Below, one piece after another: positions 1 to 12,055 of a stretch of 64,000 nt of DNA. Every line of letters starts with the position of its first letter. The first letter of the stretch is position 1. The notes under the pieces were generated by a model. It made no database searches. It saw only the letters and a program-made list of their open reading frames with translations, and was not told where the DNA came from. The DNA comes from Membranipora membranacea. Its lineage: Eukaryota; Bryozoa; Gymnolaemata; Cheilostomatida; Membraniporidae. Both the position numbers and the translations under genes were made by a program. The stretch lies in NCBI GenBank assembly GCA_914767715.1, contig OU612065.1:35836001-35900000 (forward strand). Direction: 5' to 3'.

Positions 1-3000
1 ACACATATGGAGACCAGCTACCCATCAATAACAATGACAATTATATGAAGGCGCTGGACGCTGTTAAAGGTGTTCTCAGGCTACAAATTCAACGGAAAGG
101 TTAGTAACTGATGAAGACTGCTATACTCGCAGACCTAACCAACATAACAATGTATTGTTCTGTCTGGGATCTTTTTAAGACTAGTCTATTATTGTTTAGC
201 TTCAACTTGAATGCTGAATAATATTTTGAGTTGAGGTTTGGATTGTCATCGTGTTTTTTTTGGATCTCTACAAACATAACCTATTTATGCACCCCTGCCA
301 TTAAGTTGCTATTTTAGTTAAATGGATGAGATCAATCAAAGAGTAGACACTCTTTTGACATCATAATGTAACTAGGGAACATTAGATCTAGATCTAGAGA
401 CCCATAACCAGTTAAGCACAGATAGACAGTCACATGAAACTGAAGTTGAGGATCCACCGAAAGTTGCAATTGGAAACTTGCAATGTCATGACTCCATCCT
501 GTATGGAATTCAAATTCCTAGACCGTGTCATGGTTTGGACAATAGTTGCAACAACCATACTAATGTACCAAATTTAACATAACATACTGCTATATCATCT
601 TGAGTAGCTTCTATTGGATTAGCGATACAGCCTAGAATGGACTGATATTTCTCTGGTGCGATCTTATACACCTAAAACTATGACCCAAAATTCAGACTAA
701 CATTATGGCAGATACAGCTAAATTAATACTGAATTATCCAATATCAGTCAAATTGAATGACTGAGGTGGTTTTCAGGCCTTGACTTTCCCTTCCTAATAT
801 TGTAAGCATTTATTAGTATAAGAGGTTATGAATTTTTGTAGAGATTGTAAGTTTTCTTCTTGTAAACAATTTTAAACACTGATGGCTTCATACAAACATC
901 CATGTCAAAGTACTTGTGTGGACTCAGGTTAATCATAATAGCAGGGGTAATCATTTGTCATCCCTAGTACTGGATTACCGAGTGTGTTAGTAAGCGTAAG
1001 CGCCTACCTTTCAGCAGTGATTCATATTTGTACTAGATTAGATACATTGATAATAGATTGTGCAATCGTGGAAGTGAATGACTATGTGAGTCATAGGCTA
1101 TCGCTCCACTTTGTAATGTTGGACGTAAGCCCGAGTTTGTCAGACATGAAACTGCCCCCAGGACTGCTCAGGAATGATGTAAATAATGTATCATAAAAAG
1201 CTATGCATGTCACATAGTCCCAGGTTATCATTGTGTCTGTGATATCAGTATGCTTCCTTTAAAAAATTGAAGTAAAATTTCATCTGATTGAACAAAGCCA
1301 ACAAAAAGCCACTACTGCTAGTTTTTGTTCATACAATATACCACTAAGAAAATATCATAATACAGACATCTGACATGTGGATAGGTATTTAATATCTGAT
1401 TGTTAGTAGTTGGTATGTACTAGCTTTATCTGTCTAACTTGTGCTTCCAGATCTATATTTTTGATGAATAACAAAAGCTATTAATTACCTCACAATCAAG
1501 GCCTTGACTACCACGGCTACCAAATCGTTAGTTTTCTCAAGCCCTGGTCTTATCTGACAAATTAACCTTTTGGACTAATACATGTCTGTTATGTGTATTA
1601 AAATCAAAGTTTTTTTCTTAGGCGAAACTCCAGAATGTGGATTCGGAACTATACAAAGAAAAAAGAAGACTCCAATCACCAAATTCATCAGTCAGAATGA
1701 CAAAACTCCGCCTCGTAAGCCTCATGTAGCCATCAGCTTCCCTGAAGATTTCCGGCGAGTCTCTGCAATAATAGACGTGGACATTGTGCCTGAGACTCAC
1801 AGACGTGTCCGCTTGATGAAGAATGGATCTGAGAAACCTCTCGGGTTTTATATCAGAGATGGAGTTAGTGTGAGGGTCACTCCCCATGGCTTGGAAAAGG
1901 TAATTATAGATACAATGCTAACGCCGTCCATCCCATAACTGTTGTCCAAAATATACCCTGGAGGAGTTCAGTAGTAAAAGAAAGAAAATGTTTTCAAATT
2001 GTACAGGCTTTAAATAGCGAATGTAAGGCCATACTAGATCTATTCAACCTCCTTGCTCAATAATAGACTCCCATTCTTAGCTAGAATAAGTTGGCCCTAA
2101 ATAACATTCCAACTAAACTAAAGTAAGGGCCTATATACTCATCCACTAAATTAGTTCTGGTCAAAACTTGATTGTCTGATCTGTGTCTGCTAAGGCCTTC
2201 TATGCTAGGAGGAAGGCATTCATGACAAGTTTGCCTGGCTCCATATTTGGTGGTCTGCCGCCCACCAAATGCGGGAGTCCGGTGGACCCTGTAAGCCTCC
2301 TGTCTGGGCTTGAGCAATGCCTGAGCCGCCATAGAATGTGGTGCATATTGTGTGACCAAGGAGCAATTTAAAAAGTATAACTGTTTAAAAACAGTGTGAA
2401 TTTAAAGCAAACTCAAATATCTGGTGTTACCCTACGATACAGGGGACCTTGTCATGTATATAGGAGGGAAGGGGGGGGGGGGAAGGATCTCCATAATCAA
2501 TTTGACTGATTAGACTTTTGGCATAATGCTACATGATTTGTATTGAAGATATCATTTTATAACGTTATCATATTTATTGTAATATTTATATATTTTTATT
2601 ATAGGTGCCGGGAATTTTCATATCACGACTTGTCCAAGGAGGTTTAGCTGAAAGCACAGGTTTACTAGCAGTCAATGATGAGGTTTTAGAAGTCAATGGG
2701 ATCGAGGTGACGGGGAAATCCTTGGACCAAGTTACGGACATGATGGTTGCAAATAGCTCAAATTTAATAATAACTGTTAAACCAGTCAATCAGACAAATA
2801 CCTTAGCCTCCACTTCAGCCAGACATCATCCCCATCGCCGCTCAGGCGTGTCTGTTGGGTCCAACCAATCAGCTGTCAGTATTGACAGCGATGAGGTCAA
2901 GGACTTAATGTACAAAGATGAGGATGATGATGACGAAATAAAGGACCACAACATAACTGGTGGTACACTGAACGAGTCTGATGGTGGAATGAGTGAGAGG

Positions 3001-3048
3001 AAAGCTAGTAGAACCAGCGACGATAACTCAGATGTGGTGACTTTATAA
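1..3048 (+). CDS. PARD6: Par-6 polarity protein, 3' part (partial at window start)
   Basis: Par-6 is the scaffold of the Par-6/aPKC/Cdc42 cell-polarity complex at the apical cortex. Three exons are visible: 1-99 (frame from base 3, phase 1 out), 1622-1899 and 2605-3048, with donors at 100 and 1900 and acceptors ending at 1621 and 2604; the stop is TAA at 3046-3048. Exon one encodes the end of the PB1 domain (motif LPINNNDN, then RLQIQRK). Exon two carries the semi-CRIB ([20 protein letters not shown]) and the start of the PDZ domain ([10 protein letters not shown]). Exon three completes the PDZ ([20 protein letters not shown], then [20 protein letters not shown]) and adds an acidic, serine-rich tail of about 90 residues. 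The last residues VVTL resemble the C-terminal PDZ-binding motif known from Par-6 proteins. The N-terminal half of PB1 lies before the window. Identification rests on near-identity of these blocks to known Par-6 family sequence. Confidence 0.96.
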
Positions 3049-4906
3049 TAGCCTCTGGCCCTTGTCATCGAAGAGAATTTGTAGCCTGTGATTCACGGTT
3101 GTGATCATTATTTACCAGGCTAGATGTTGAGTTGTTGGTATAATTTACTCCAGTTTTTAGATCAGTCTATATAACATTAGCATCTTGGTGCTTGATAAAG
3201 CCAGATTAACTATGCACTGTGTTCATGTTACAGCCATGCATGATTCTTCAATGTTTTTCACCTTGGCTACCACTTAAACTTTTCTCTGTATATTTACACA
3301 GAGAACGGACATTGTTGGTGACGTTTTGTATTCTCATTTTTTTAACATACAGGATGTGTCGGCAATGCAGCAGTTGCTCTTTGACATCAGTAAACATATC
3401 ATTGTTGAAATATTTTCCAGAACTCTACTGTTACCTTTTATACACGATGTCAGATATGAAGATTGACAGCCTTTATTGCAAACTCTTTAGCTCTGCGCAA
3501 GTTTCTGATTGTGCATCGAAATAGGGAATGACATCTCGTTTGATTGCATTACTCTAATCAATAGGCATTTTTCAGGCTAAACTAATTTGTAATTCTTGAC
3601 TCTATAACATTTACCATCTACTCTTTGTTATTTACTTTACGTACTTACCTTCTACTTATACTATACTACTACAGTTCTACTGTGCTTGATTTAATAATCA
3701 GGTTTTGGTTAGGATTAAACTTTATTGGCAAAAGCTCATCTCATTACGTCTCATTTTTCCGATTATCTTCATTGTAACTCAACGCTGGCTAATTATGTTT
3801 ATTTAAAATTGCTGATGCCAAGACTGGGTACTGGTTGAAATAATGGTTAGTGCCTAGTCATCCTATCACATGAAAAATGTGTAGGGACACCCCATTGTGT
3901 CAGGCGCAGTTACCTACAAAGTTACTCTGCTGCAAACAGGCCAGGGCATGTAAAGGGTATCCAATCAAAGTAGTCAAAGGTGTGCAGGATGATTAAAGGA
4001 CCTTTAGCACTTGGTTGCTGAATTCCAGTACTAGATCCAGCGCTAAACCACCTTCTAAACCTTATACACGCCAACGGAGATTTTATACCTCACAAGCTGG
4101 ATTAGGCTGTGGGCGGAGTTTTCTTTTCTACATGTACTACCACACTGCCAATGTCAAGGGATGTTAACACATGGTCTGATTTTGATTATTGATTCACATA
4201 GTTTCAAGAGGGCATAGTATGTAGTAAAACTGGAATTATAGGATATAATGAAGTTCAATGGGAGAGGTTTGTTGGATCCTGCAGCAAAAATGGATGAATT
4301 TTGAATTGGTGGATTGGATTGGTGTATCAGACGGACTGAGGGCCTACTCACTATACTAAACTGACTGCGGTCTACTTGCAGGTATCTGGTCCTAAACAAG
4401 AGTGTTTAGTAGACTCTTTTTTATGTGACATTTACACTAAGCATAATGACAGTCATGATAGGATAAAGCATGAACCGATTGGCTGCCGAAAAATTCCATC
4501 TCAAGGATCTCACACTCAACAAGACACCCCGTGTGTTTGAAATCCAATACAAGAGATATTAAAACAGAATTTTGGCCAAAATTAACCCTTCAAACCCCTT
4601 ATTGCACTTATATACTATTGACAAAAGGAAAAACTGCTCACAAATTACCTCAAGAATGTAGATTGTGGAATCTACAACCCACAAGGTGGACGTCAATTTG
4701 GAGTTATCTACTTAGAAAGAGAGGAAGGATAACTTCACACATTTTACATATAACCCTAGCGATTCCAAACTAGAAATAAAACAAGGAGCAAAACCTGCCA
4801 GGAGTGTTTTCCAAAATCATATACTGTTTGGAGGAACTATACATGCATGCAATGCATGATTAGGGAAAGGTTTTGCCTTATTAATTCCAATCCATAGCTT
4901 AGAAAG
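3049..4906 (+). other. par-6 3' UTR and following non-coding sequence
   Basis: The sequence after the par-6 stop has open stretches (for example 3219-3524) but no recognisable protein. The longer downstream frame around 4.4-4.77 kb is broken by a one-base indel between the two duplicate copies, which argues against coding. ATTAAA near 3714 is a possible poly(A) signal, giving a UTR of about 0.7 kb; this end is inferred only. Confidence 0.5.
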
Positions 4907-5322
4907 GGGGCCCCCCCCCTAATTATAGTATAGATTATAGATGACCATTTATTAGCTTATAGGCTTGTAGGCTTATAGATAGATGCAAGTAAAGATATAG
5001 ATTTATAGATGTTATCAATGTAAAGATATAGATTTATAGATCTCTTAATGTATCTCTAAAGTGCTGTCAGTGCTGTGTGTCTCCTGTGCTCTCTTTGTGT
5101 GTGTATGGTCGTTGTGTAGCAAAGCAAACATTCAGATATGTATACAATCTAATGGGTTACCCAGGTTTTTGGAATTTTGGTAAGTACAATAGGTTGTTAA
5201 TTTAAAGGATTTTATGGCATTCATTAGTCCAAAAGCCACATGCCATCGCAGCGCGCTTAAGTTTATAGATTGGGATTCTTAATTTATAGATATTATAGAC
5301 AGTCCTGTGTGGGGGGAGCCCC
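4907..5322. mobile_element. MITE-like DNA element (long form), copy A
   Basis: A 416-base element begins GGGGCCCCCCCCCC and ends GGGGGGAGCCCC, so its ends are short GC-rich inverted repeats. It is flanked by the direct repeat AGAAAG at 4901-4906 and 5323-5328, read as a 6-bp target-site duplication. The left subterminal part repeats phrases built on TATAGAT and GCTTATAGG. It has no coding capacity. A shorter relative lies at 17429-17718 with a different 6-bp duplication. About 125 bases present here (about 5125-5252) are missing there, bounded by GCA on both sides. Confidence 0.8.
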
Positions 5323-5328
5323 AGAAAG

Positions 5329-7599
5329 CAGAATGGATTTGAGTGAAGAGGGAGAGCTAGGCTGTAGCTTCAAAGGTATTTCCCGTTCTTATCGAAGCCC
5401 ACCCCCTTCCTCCTCAAAATATTGTGAATAACATATCTGGTCTGGAACGATTTTGTCTCACAAGAATCAAAGGAAAAACTTAAACGCACCATGGTCTATA
5501 AAGCCACATTATATGCTCTTGTCGAAAACCAAATCTCTTCATTATCCCATGCTATGACCGCCCTCCTTACGCTGAGCTTGACTGGCTGTGGAAGACCTTC
5601 AAGAGCAAAAACTTGCACAATGCAGACAATTTCTCAAGTTTGAGTGAGAGAAAGGTAATTGTTCACATAACATGGACATGTTTTTGATATGGGCTCAGGT
5701 TTTATATTTTGAAGGACAGATTTAGCATAGTGTTGTATGGCTAATTTTCAAATTTGGCAGAAAGGTTTACTACCTGATATGTTGAAACGAGTTCGAAAGC
5801 TTTTTAGTTTCTAACAACCCTTTTATATCGGATCCATTGTTGAAACCGGAGGACCTTGAAATAATTTTAGATAGCAAAGTTTTCCATCAATTTTTCTAAA
5901 TATTCCATGTTTTGGCCGTATTCAGATGTCTGCTTTTTTTACGGCCAAATCATCAGAATCACTCCAAAATTTGTTTTCTGGGTTTCTTATGACGACTTAA
6001 TATCAGATCTGAAATATTGGCTTCCTAAGATGGAGGAAGAAAAATTTGATATTGTGCCAGACAGTAAATAAATGCCCTACTAATATTTGGCTGATAAATC
6101 TTACATTCTCAAAAAATTTTTTTTTAAATTCATCAATTGATACTGTAATGTGAATTATATATTCAATATTTTGTTTATCTGTTTGTGCAATACGAAAGCA
6201 CACCCATAGTCGCATATTCATTAGATAAAAAAGTATTTTAACTTTTGACTGAGACAAAAAAGGACTGATGGCTTGAATTTCCCACGATTCAGTTACGCAA
6301 CTTCCTTGCTGTCAGCAAATTAAATAAATCACCATAGCCTCATAGCCTCAGGGAACACTCGAGGCAGCTGACTTTAAAGTGTGACGGCGTACTTGATACT
6401 TTGTTAGGGTTGATTTCAATCTAAAAGAAGCTTTTGGGAACTTTGATTGCAATTTACCTACAAAGCCAAAGCCAAATTTTTTATTTTCTGAGAATCACTT
6501 TGCAAATTTATTAAACAAAAACCCTCTGTCCAGATTGAAAATAATATTCCCTTCTCAGAATAGTGACAGAAAAAGTTGATATTTTGCTAGGAAAAAAAAG
6601 TGCAAGCCTGGCTGGATATGGTTATAGCATCAACTTCGACAAGAAATTTGACATTTTAATCCTTTCCCAGTCGCGTGCTTAGTTGATTTTATGCAAGAAA
6701 AGACGATGGTATATTTTAAAACATGGCATCCCTTTCATTCGATGAGAATGTTTTTCAAAACTGTATTAATCATATAGATCAAATTTACTACCTTTAAATT
6801 CCCCCACACTTGGCATCGCAGTATTAGATATATATATATATATATATATATATTGGCTTGTCCTTATCATTACTGAAATACTGTCACCATATTATATGTA
6901 TATGTGGCAGTTTATATATTTTTTCTTAGGAAATTTTATTGTCCTACAATGGCTGAATATTGGAAAGCAGACTATTTGTCATGATTCAGCAGGGAAGAGG
7001 GTTCCCATAATGAATTCAGATGTGATTATCATCAGTCAATGCTAAATGACAATCATGAATACATCCACAAACATGTCATCCATTGCTTGCCTAGGTTTCT
7101 AGTCCGCTAGCAAATATACTCTGCTCTTCACAAGAATAGCCATGCTCTAGTTACACCCTGTCACAGCCCCCCTTCATTTTTGCTAAGATACTGTTAAGTT
7201 TCTTCTACAGTATATCTCAGCTAAATTTTGTTGTCATGAATGTGAGCAAGTTAAATGTGATCTGATAATATTGATATAATGTTTAGCTTTCAAACAGAAA
7301 CCTTCTCTGTTTAAATGGATCTGTCGTTGCATTTTTTTTTGCCATTCAAGTGATTGCATTTATTGAAGTCAAAGCATTGACAAGTATCATATTGCATTGA
7401 AATTGTGTGCGATCTGGTTTAGCAAGCGATTGATGAAGCAGTTATAGTTATTGATGTGGGAGCAAAGCGGTTTGCCATTGAATATGACAACAAAATAGTT
7501 CCGTTCAAATCAGTTCAGTTCAGTTTGGCTCGATTCGGTTCAGTCCGGTTCAGTTAGATTCAGTTCAGATATGACGAATATTGTGATAATCATCTCCTC
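5329..7599. other. Non-coding part of copy A, with simple repeats
   Basis: No supported gene. A (TA)n run lies at about 6828-6853 and differs in length in copy B. A degenerate array of short CAGTT/GGTTCAGT-like units lies at about 7505-7568, just downstream of the WSC gene stop. An exon-like open stretch ending at a GTAATT donor near 5655 is discussed under rejected items. Confidence 0.5.
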
Positions 7600-9684
7600 T
7601 TAGTTACATGGACAGTTTAACTCCGTCTCCCACACAGAGTTCCTCCATGCACCTCCACATATCTGTTTATTATTTCCTCTACACCTCGTGTTACATTCGC
7701 TGTCACTCGAGGCTCTGCCGAAGAAGTCAAAGCTGTTCCCACAGAAGCACTGAATGTACCACTGTGCTCCAGCATACTTAAACCCTGTGAGCCATATTTT
7801 GAGTGAGTGTGGTAAATGTAGGTAAACAAAACACGCCACATGTTGTAAGGAATTAAGTTAGACAGGGAAAACGGTTTTGGTAGTAAAGGGTGGCAGGAGG
7901 AAAACTGTAGGTGCTTGTTCTCATGGGTTGACCAACGAAAGGTAATGACAAATAAAATAAAATGAAATAAACACTCTGTAAAAATCAGCAGCATGTAATC
8001 GTAATATCTCTTTTTTTAGTTCAATGAAACAGCAGTGTGTTCACTCTTAGACCTTCACTGTGTAATACTTATATATTCTTATTCAATAATAGAATGATAC
8101 AAACACAGGTTTCCCATGATGATTGGGATTATTTGATGGGTAGAACTCAGCCTACCTCTGGCTCGACAGGTGGATATACATGTGTCTACAGAAGCTATCG
8201 AGTTTGGTACCATTCCATAATAGTTTGACATGGCTCTCCTACTATGCGAGTCTTTATAACAACCTGTAAATAGTGAGAAACAATAATTTTGAGTTATTCT
8301 ATGATGGTCATGTGTGTTACATTTGGCACCATTTACTACAGTAGGCAACAATGTTTGATTTTTTGAATAATATATCACTGGTCTTGATACAATCAGAGAA
8401 TGGGCAGTTAGATAAGGTGTTCTAATTGTAAGAAAATTTGGTGGCCGACCTTTGTTTGAGAGTCCATAACTTTGCCGGGTTGCTGGTATTGGCATTTTAT
8501 TATTGATCACATCCACATAGCGGAAATTTGGTTGATAATGAAATACAATTACCATGAGAGAATTTTGAGCACTAAAACTAAGGTGTCATGGGTGATTGAG
8601 TTGTCAAATTATACCGTTGTCACCTATAGCCATCTGGGTTTGTAATATATGCTTGCCTGCTCACCTATATATCCGGTGTCATACACAGAGTTCCTCCATG
8701 AACCACCACACTTCTGGCTGTTATCACCAGAGCACGATCTGCTGCACTCCCTGTCATGTGCCCTGCCATACTTTGTGTATGAGTTACCACAGAAACAATA
8801 TGAAGACTGAAGTCCTGCGTACCGATATCCTTCAAGTATCACGCAGAGTATGAAAGCATTTAAATGGTTCTCACTCCAGGTTGAATGTAATGGTTCTCTG
8901 TCCTTATCATTATTTTTTTACAAAAAGTGTTTTTGAGAAGAAAGTTTACTATTGAACTCTGATTGATCCTGGTCAATTCATGTCCTCTATTTCAATAATT
9001 TCCATTACTCATGTTTTTAACCTTTCTTATGAAAGTGATACAGCCATGATAGTCTCATTATCAAAACTTAAATTTAGATGTGAGCATATAATACCAACGA
9101 ACTAAACCCATTGATAATATTATGATTACGCCATCAAAAATAAATTTGGCACAATTTTTATTAATCTTCAGCTCAATTCTTGAAGACTAAACTAGCATCT
9201 AGATTCTTGCACTGATGTTATTGCCAAACAAAATAACTCTTTTTTTTATTAACTGAAGAATATATGACTGTATTGTACTAGGTATACCTTCAGTTCTGCA
9301 TCTGTTAACACAAGTCGTCACTTTGTTTGATCCATAGATTATACGTTTGCCAGTCATGGCACGTACACTATTGTCCTTCCAGCACCCTCTGTATTTACCG
9401 CTGCATATATCTGAAATAAAAAATGATTAATTTTCGAATGATCTTAGCAATTCATTTATGTTGAAAAAAATGTACGTCATTCAGTCAAAAGTCATAGAAA
9501 AAAAACTATTGAGTAAAGATTGAGTAAGAAAAGAGTTAAAAAAGAAAAGTAGTCATAACAAAATAACAATCAGAATAATTTACATGAGTTCTACGTAGTA
9601 TTTCTCGTCTTGAAATATTGTGTTTATAAAATACTTACCGATGATCAAAGTCAGTATAACTAACTTGAAAAGTTTTGATATCAT
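7600..9684 (-). CDS. Secreted protein with two WSC domains, copy A
   Basis: Exons on the minus strand: 9684-9639, 9410-9288, 8829-8665, 8263-8156 and 7784-7600; all four junctions are phase 1 with GT-AG borders, giving 208 residues. The start ([15 protein letters not shown]) is a short hydrophobic signal peptide. Each WSC domain is split over two exons: residues about 20-112 ([11 protein letters not shown], then [18 protein letters not shown] and [10 protein letters not shown]) and about 113-208 ([12 protein letters not shown], then [17 protein letters not shown] and [10 protein letters not shown]). Cysteine spacing fits the family. WSC domains are extracellular, carbohydrate-binding-type modules; a lectin-like or matrix or defence role is inference. 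There is no TM segment. A TATA box lies upstream (9744-9752). The predicted protein is identical in copy B. Confidence 0.9.
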
Positions 9685-9743
9685 CTTCGCTCTTTTTTTT
9701 TACCAGAGAATGAGTATATGAGTTGTACATTATAAAAGTTTGG

Positions 9744-9752
9744 CCTTATATA
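9744..9752 (-). promoter_or_regulatory. TATA box of WSC gene copy A
   Basis: On the minus strand the sequence reads TATATAAGG, about 60 bases before the start codon at 9684. This fits a TATA box with a very short 5' UTR and no 5' intron. The same box is kept at 34202-34210 in copy B. A compact TATA-driven gene with a secreted product suggests tissue-specific or inducible expression; that is inference. Confidence 0.6.
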
Positions 9753-10527
9753 CCCCTAAATTCTTAAACAATTTCTTCCTGAATTGTTTTGCTTGTGTGT
9801 GTCAGGCCATCGCCTCATTAAGCACACCTTTATAAATGATGTACGATGGCACTGCAGTTACTGAGCATGTAATGAGGGATGACCAATATGAACCAAACAA
9901 CGTGTTGTCGTACCAGACTCAGTCAGTCCGTGTGATACAGCAAAATAAATGTTTTGCTGATTTTTCCTCATTTTTTCCAGAAATCAGATGATGCTCAAAG
10001 TTTTCCTGGTGAATATTCCAAAGTAAATAATTTTTTTGGTATCAATCCCAACACATTTGCATTGGCTGAACTATCAACCAATACAAGCACGACGATTTTT
10101 TTTTTCATCCATCCTGATTGAGTATAAGGAGATTTTCAGCTTTATTCCACCTCAAAATGTTAGAGAAACTTCCGTTAACTGCATATTATTGACTCAAAGT
10201 GATTTTAACATCCCAAAGAGGACAGCTACATGCCTGTTACCAATCTGATCAATCTGCAAATCATTGAAACTGCCAGAATATGTTTGTTGGCTGAACACTT
10301 TAGAATATAGAATAGAGTTATTTTCTGCTGAAACTGCCGAAACCTTTTCCAATCGGGCAAAGTTTTAATGTTTTAATATACTTTGTTCGAATATCTATAA
10401 TCTGGCCAAGAGTAAGGATAGACAGGGGTACACTCATCATAAGTTGTAGGATCTGCCATTATGATATTTCTGGTGAAAATCATGCATAGCTGCTAAAAAC
10501 GATCGGTTATATTTATATATTTACATG

Positions 10528-11349
10528 TGGATAATAATTATTTTTGTATTCCATCATTGACCGAATTCTGACTTTTCTGACATTTTGTGATATTATATTT
10601 ATGTTTATTATCTTTTAGAATAAATGTCCTGCAACAAAAATTATTCATGTTTGAGAATTATTAGGTTCCAGCCAAATGCACCTAAGATTTCCTCTAAAGT
10701 GACTGTTAATACACAATGTTGAAAAATTGTTTGCTTGGTTGCTTTGATCGGATTCAAAACACAAAACAACTCTCCAAGTGATATACTCTACTTCTAACAC
10801 TAAAGTGAGAGAACGTTCGTAGAGTTTTAGAGTAGAGCCTCTCTTTGCATGATAGGCCTACATAGAAGATTGTTTGCAGGCTAAACACCCGCAAAGCCAC
10901 TGGTACTGCTAGATATATATACAGTTATAAATACTACTAAGATGTATAATAATTTTGAAAAAAATGACTAAATATATCATTCTATCAACAGCAGTCTGCC
11001 TTGACAAACATTCTATGATTAAGGTGGGGGGGGGGAGGAAAAGAGCAAAGATTGTTAGCTCACACTTCAAACGGTCAAATTATCAGATTTATCCCTTTGC
11101 AATACAAAAGCAGAATGCCAGCTCATTGTCAAGAGTTATCCCCTACTTGACTCAGTTCCAGTTTCTCACCCTTCTTATTCTTCATAGACTCTCACCTCAG
11201 CTAGGCAAAAATTAATACTAGCTAATATAAAGTCATCTCAAAAACTAACGTTTACTCATTTATGGTAATCAGAAAATTAACGGCAGCGGGCACTCACACA
11301 TCACACAAAAACACTGAACAATAACCTACGGGCCTCACTGTTATTTTAG
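10528..11349. other. No gene seen; sequence after copy A edge
   Basis: AT-rich sequence with a poly-G run near 11027 and one short open frame (10955-11215) that looks like nothing known. No splice-bounded coding stretch was recognised. Confidence 0.4.
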
Positions 11350-11386
11350 CTAAGCCTCATTTGATGGATAAGCTAAGCCTGATTTG

Positions 11387-11609
11387 ATCGCTTCTCGGCC
11401 TATTGGCTAAGATCAAAGTGTCATGGCTAATGGCTGATTAGTGCCTGTTTCAGTTTCTGGCAGCTTGCTGCACACTCACGATTAGGAGGTCCACCATGGC
11501 CTCACCTCTAGGATGCATTCTAGCTTGCTAGAATGTATCACATTCTCAGTATGAGGACTCCGGGCAACTTGCGTCCCTCTTTAGGGGCAGCCCACCCTCT
11601 GTTTTGTCA
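11387..11609 (+). ncRNA. U2-snRNA-like unit 1 (divergent or pseudogene)
   Basis: The first 35 bases (from ATCGCTTCTCGGCC, through TTGGCTAAGATCAAAGTGT) match the 5' stem of U2 snRNA with one substitution and one extra A. The U2 branch-site-pairing GTAGTA does not follow; instead there is an unrelated stretch of about 18 bases and then AGTGCCTGTTTCAGTTT, loosely like U2 downstream sequence. The unit ends near CTGTTTTGTCA and is repeated about 260 bases later. It could be a U2 pseudogene, an snRNA-headed repeat or an unusual U2-related RNA; a standard functional U2 is unlikely. Confidence 0.5.
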
Positions 11610-11646
11610 TAAACAGGGCCTCATTTGATGGAGCCCGACTTGTTTG

Positions 11647-11869
11647 ATCGCTTCTCGGCCTATTGGCTAAGATCAAAGTGTCATGGCCAATGGCTGATTA
11701 GTGCCTGTTTCAGTTTCTGGCAGCTTGCTGCACACTTACGATTAGGAGGTCCACCATGGCCTCGCCTCTAGGATGCATTCTAGTTTATTAGGATGTATCA
11801 CACTCTCAGTACGAGGACTTCGGGCAACTTGCGTCCCTCTTTAGGGGCAGCCCACCCTCTGTTTTGTCA
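11647..11869 (+). ncRNA. U2-snRNA-like unit 2 (divergent or pseudogene)
   Basis: Second tandem unit, starting 260 bases after the first and about 95 percent identical to it. The leading match to the U2 5' end is the same in both units, including the substitution and the extra A. Differences are mostly single base changes (for example GCTTGCTAGA in unit 1 becomes GTTTATTAGG here). The shared leader GCCTCATTTGATGGA before each unit shows that the repeat extends upstream of the U2-like start. Confidence 0.5.
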
Positions 11870-11919
11870 CTTGTTTGTTAAAAAAATCGCAAGGTTCAGG
11901 CAATGAGTGGCAATGAGTT

Positions 11920-12055
11920 CGCTAATTGCAAATTTAGCCAATGCTATGTTTTGCCAATCACAATACGCCAATCATATTTTGCCGAAGACATTATGCCAAT
12001 CTCATTCCGCTAATCAAATTTAGCCAATCAATTTCCTCTATCCCCAATTGCCAAT
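11920..12055. repeat. Degenerate tandem repeat with GCCAAT core
   Basis: Irregular units of about 13-20 bases each contain GCCAAT or GCTAAT followed by an AT-rich spacer. The phrase occurs about eight times. Units are too diverged to set one exact period. Function unknown; CCAAT is also the NF-Y site core, but no gene start is visible next to it. Confidence 0.5.

Larger units (their letters stand above)
2506..10527. repeat. Segmental duplication, copy A (par-6 last exon plus WSC gene)
   Basis: This block recurs in the same orientation at 26730-34987. The shift is 24223 bases in the proximal part, 24445 near 7.6-8.8 kb and 24458 near 9.3 kb, because of small indels and a roughly 230-base insertion in copy B. 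The left edge lies in the par-6 intron about 100 bases before its last exon. Identity by eye is about 98-99 percent from 2.6 to 9.9 kb, about 93 percent around 10.0-10.25 kb and about 80 percent from 10.25 to 10.53 kb, after which the copies differ. Coordinates of the edges are good to roughly ten bases. Confidence 0.95.

Noticed and set aside
2466-2484. Poly-G run (also near 11027 and 20089)
   Set aside because: Homopolymers of this kind are common and often mis-sized by sequencing; no structure beyond the run.
3219-3524. 101-residue frame after the par-6 stop, also at 27442-27747
   Set aside because: It is open in both copies only because they are nearly identical. Composition is unlike a protein domain and it lies where the 3' UTR should be.
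5560-5655. Exon-like stretch with frame PPYAELDWLWKTF ending at a GTAATT donor
   Set aside because: No good acceptor with matching phase was found, two other frames are also partly open, and both substitutions between copies are neutral to the question. Left uncalled.
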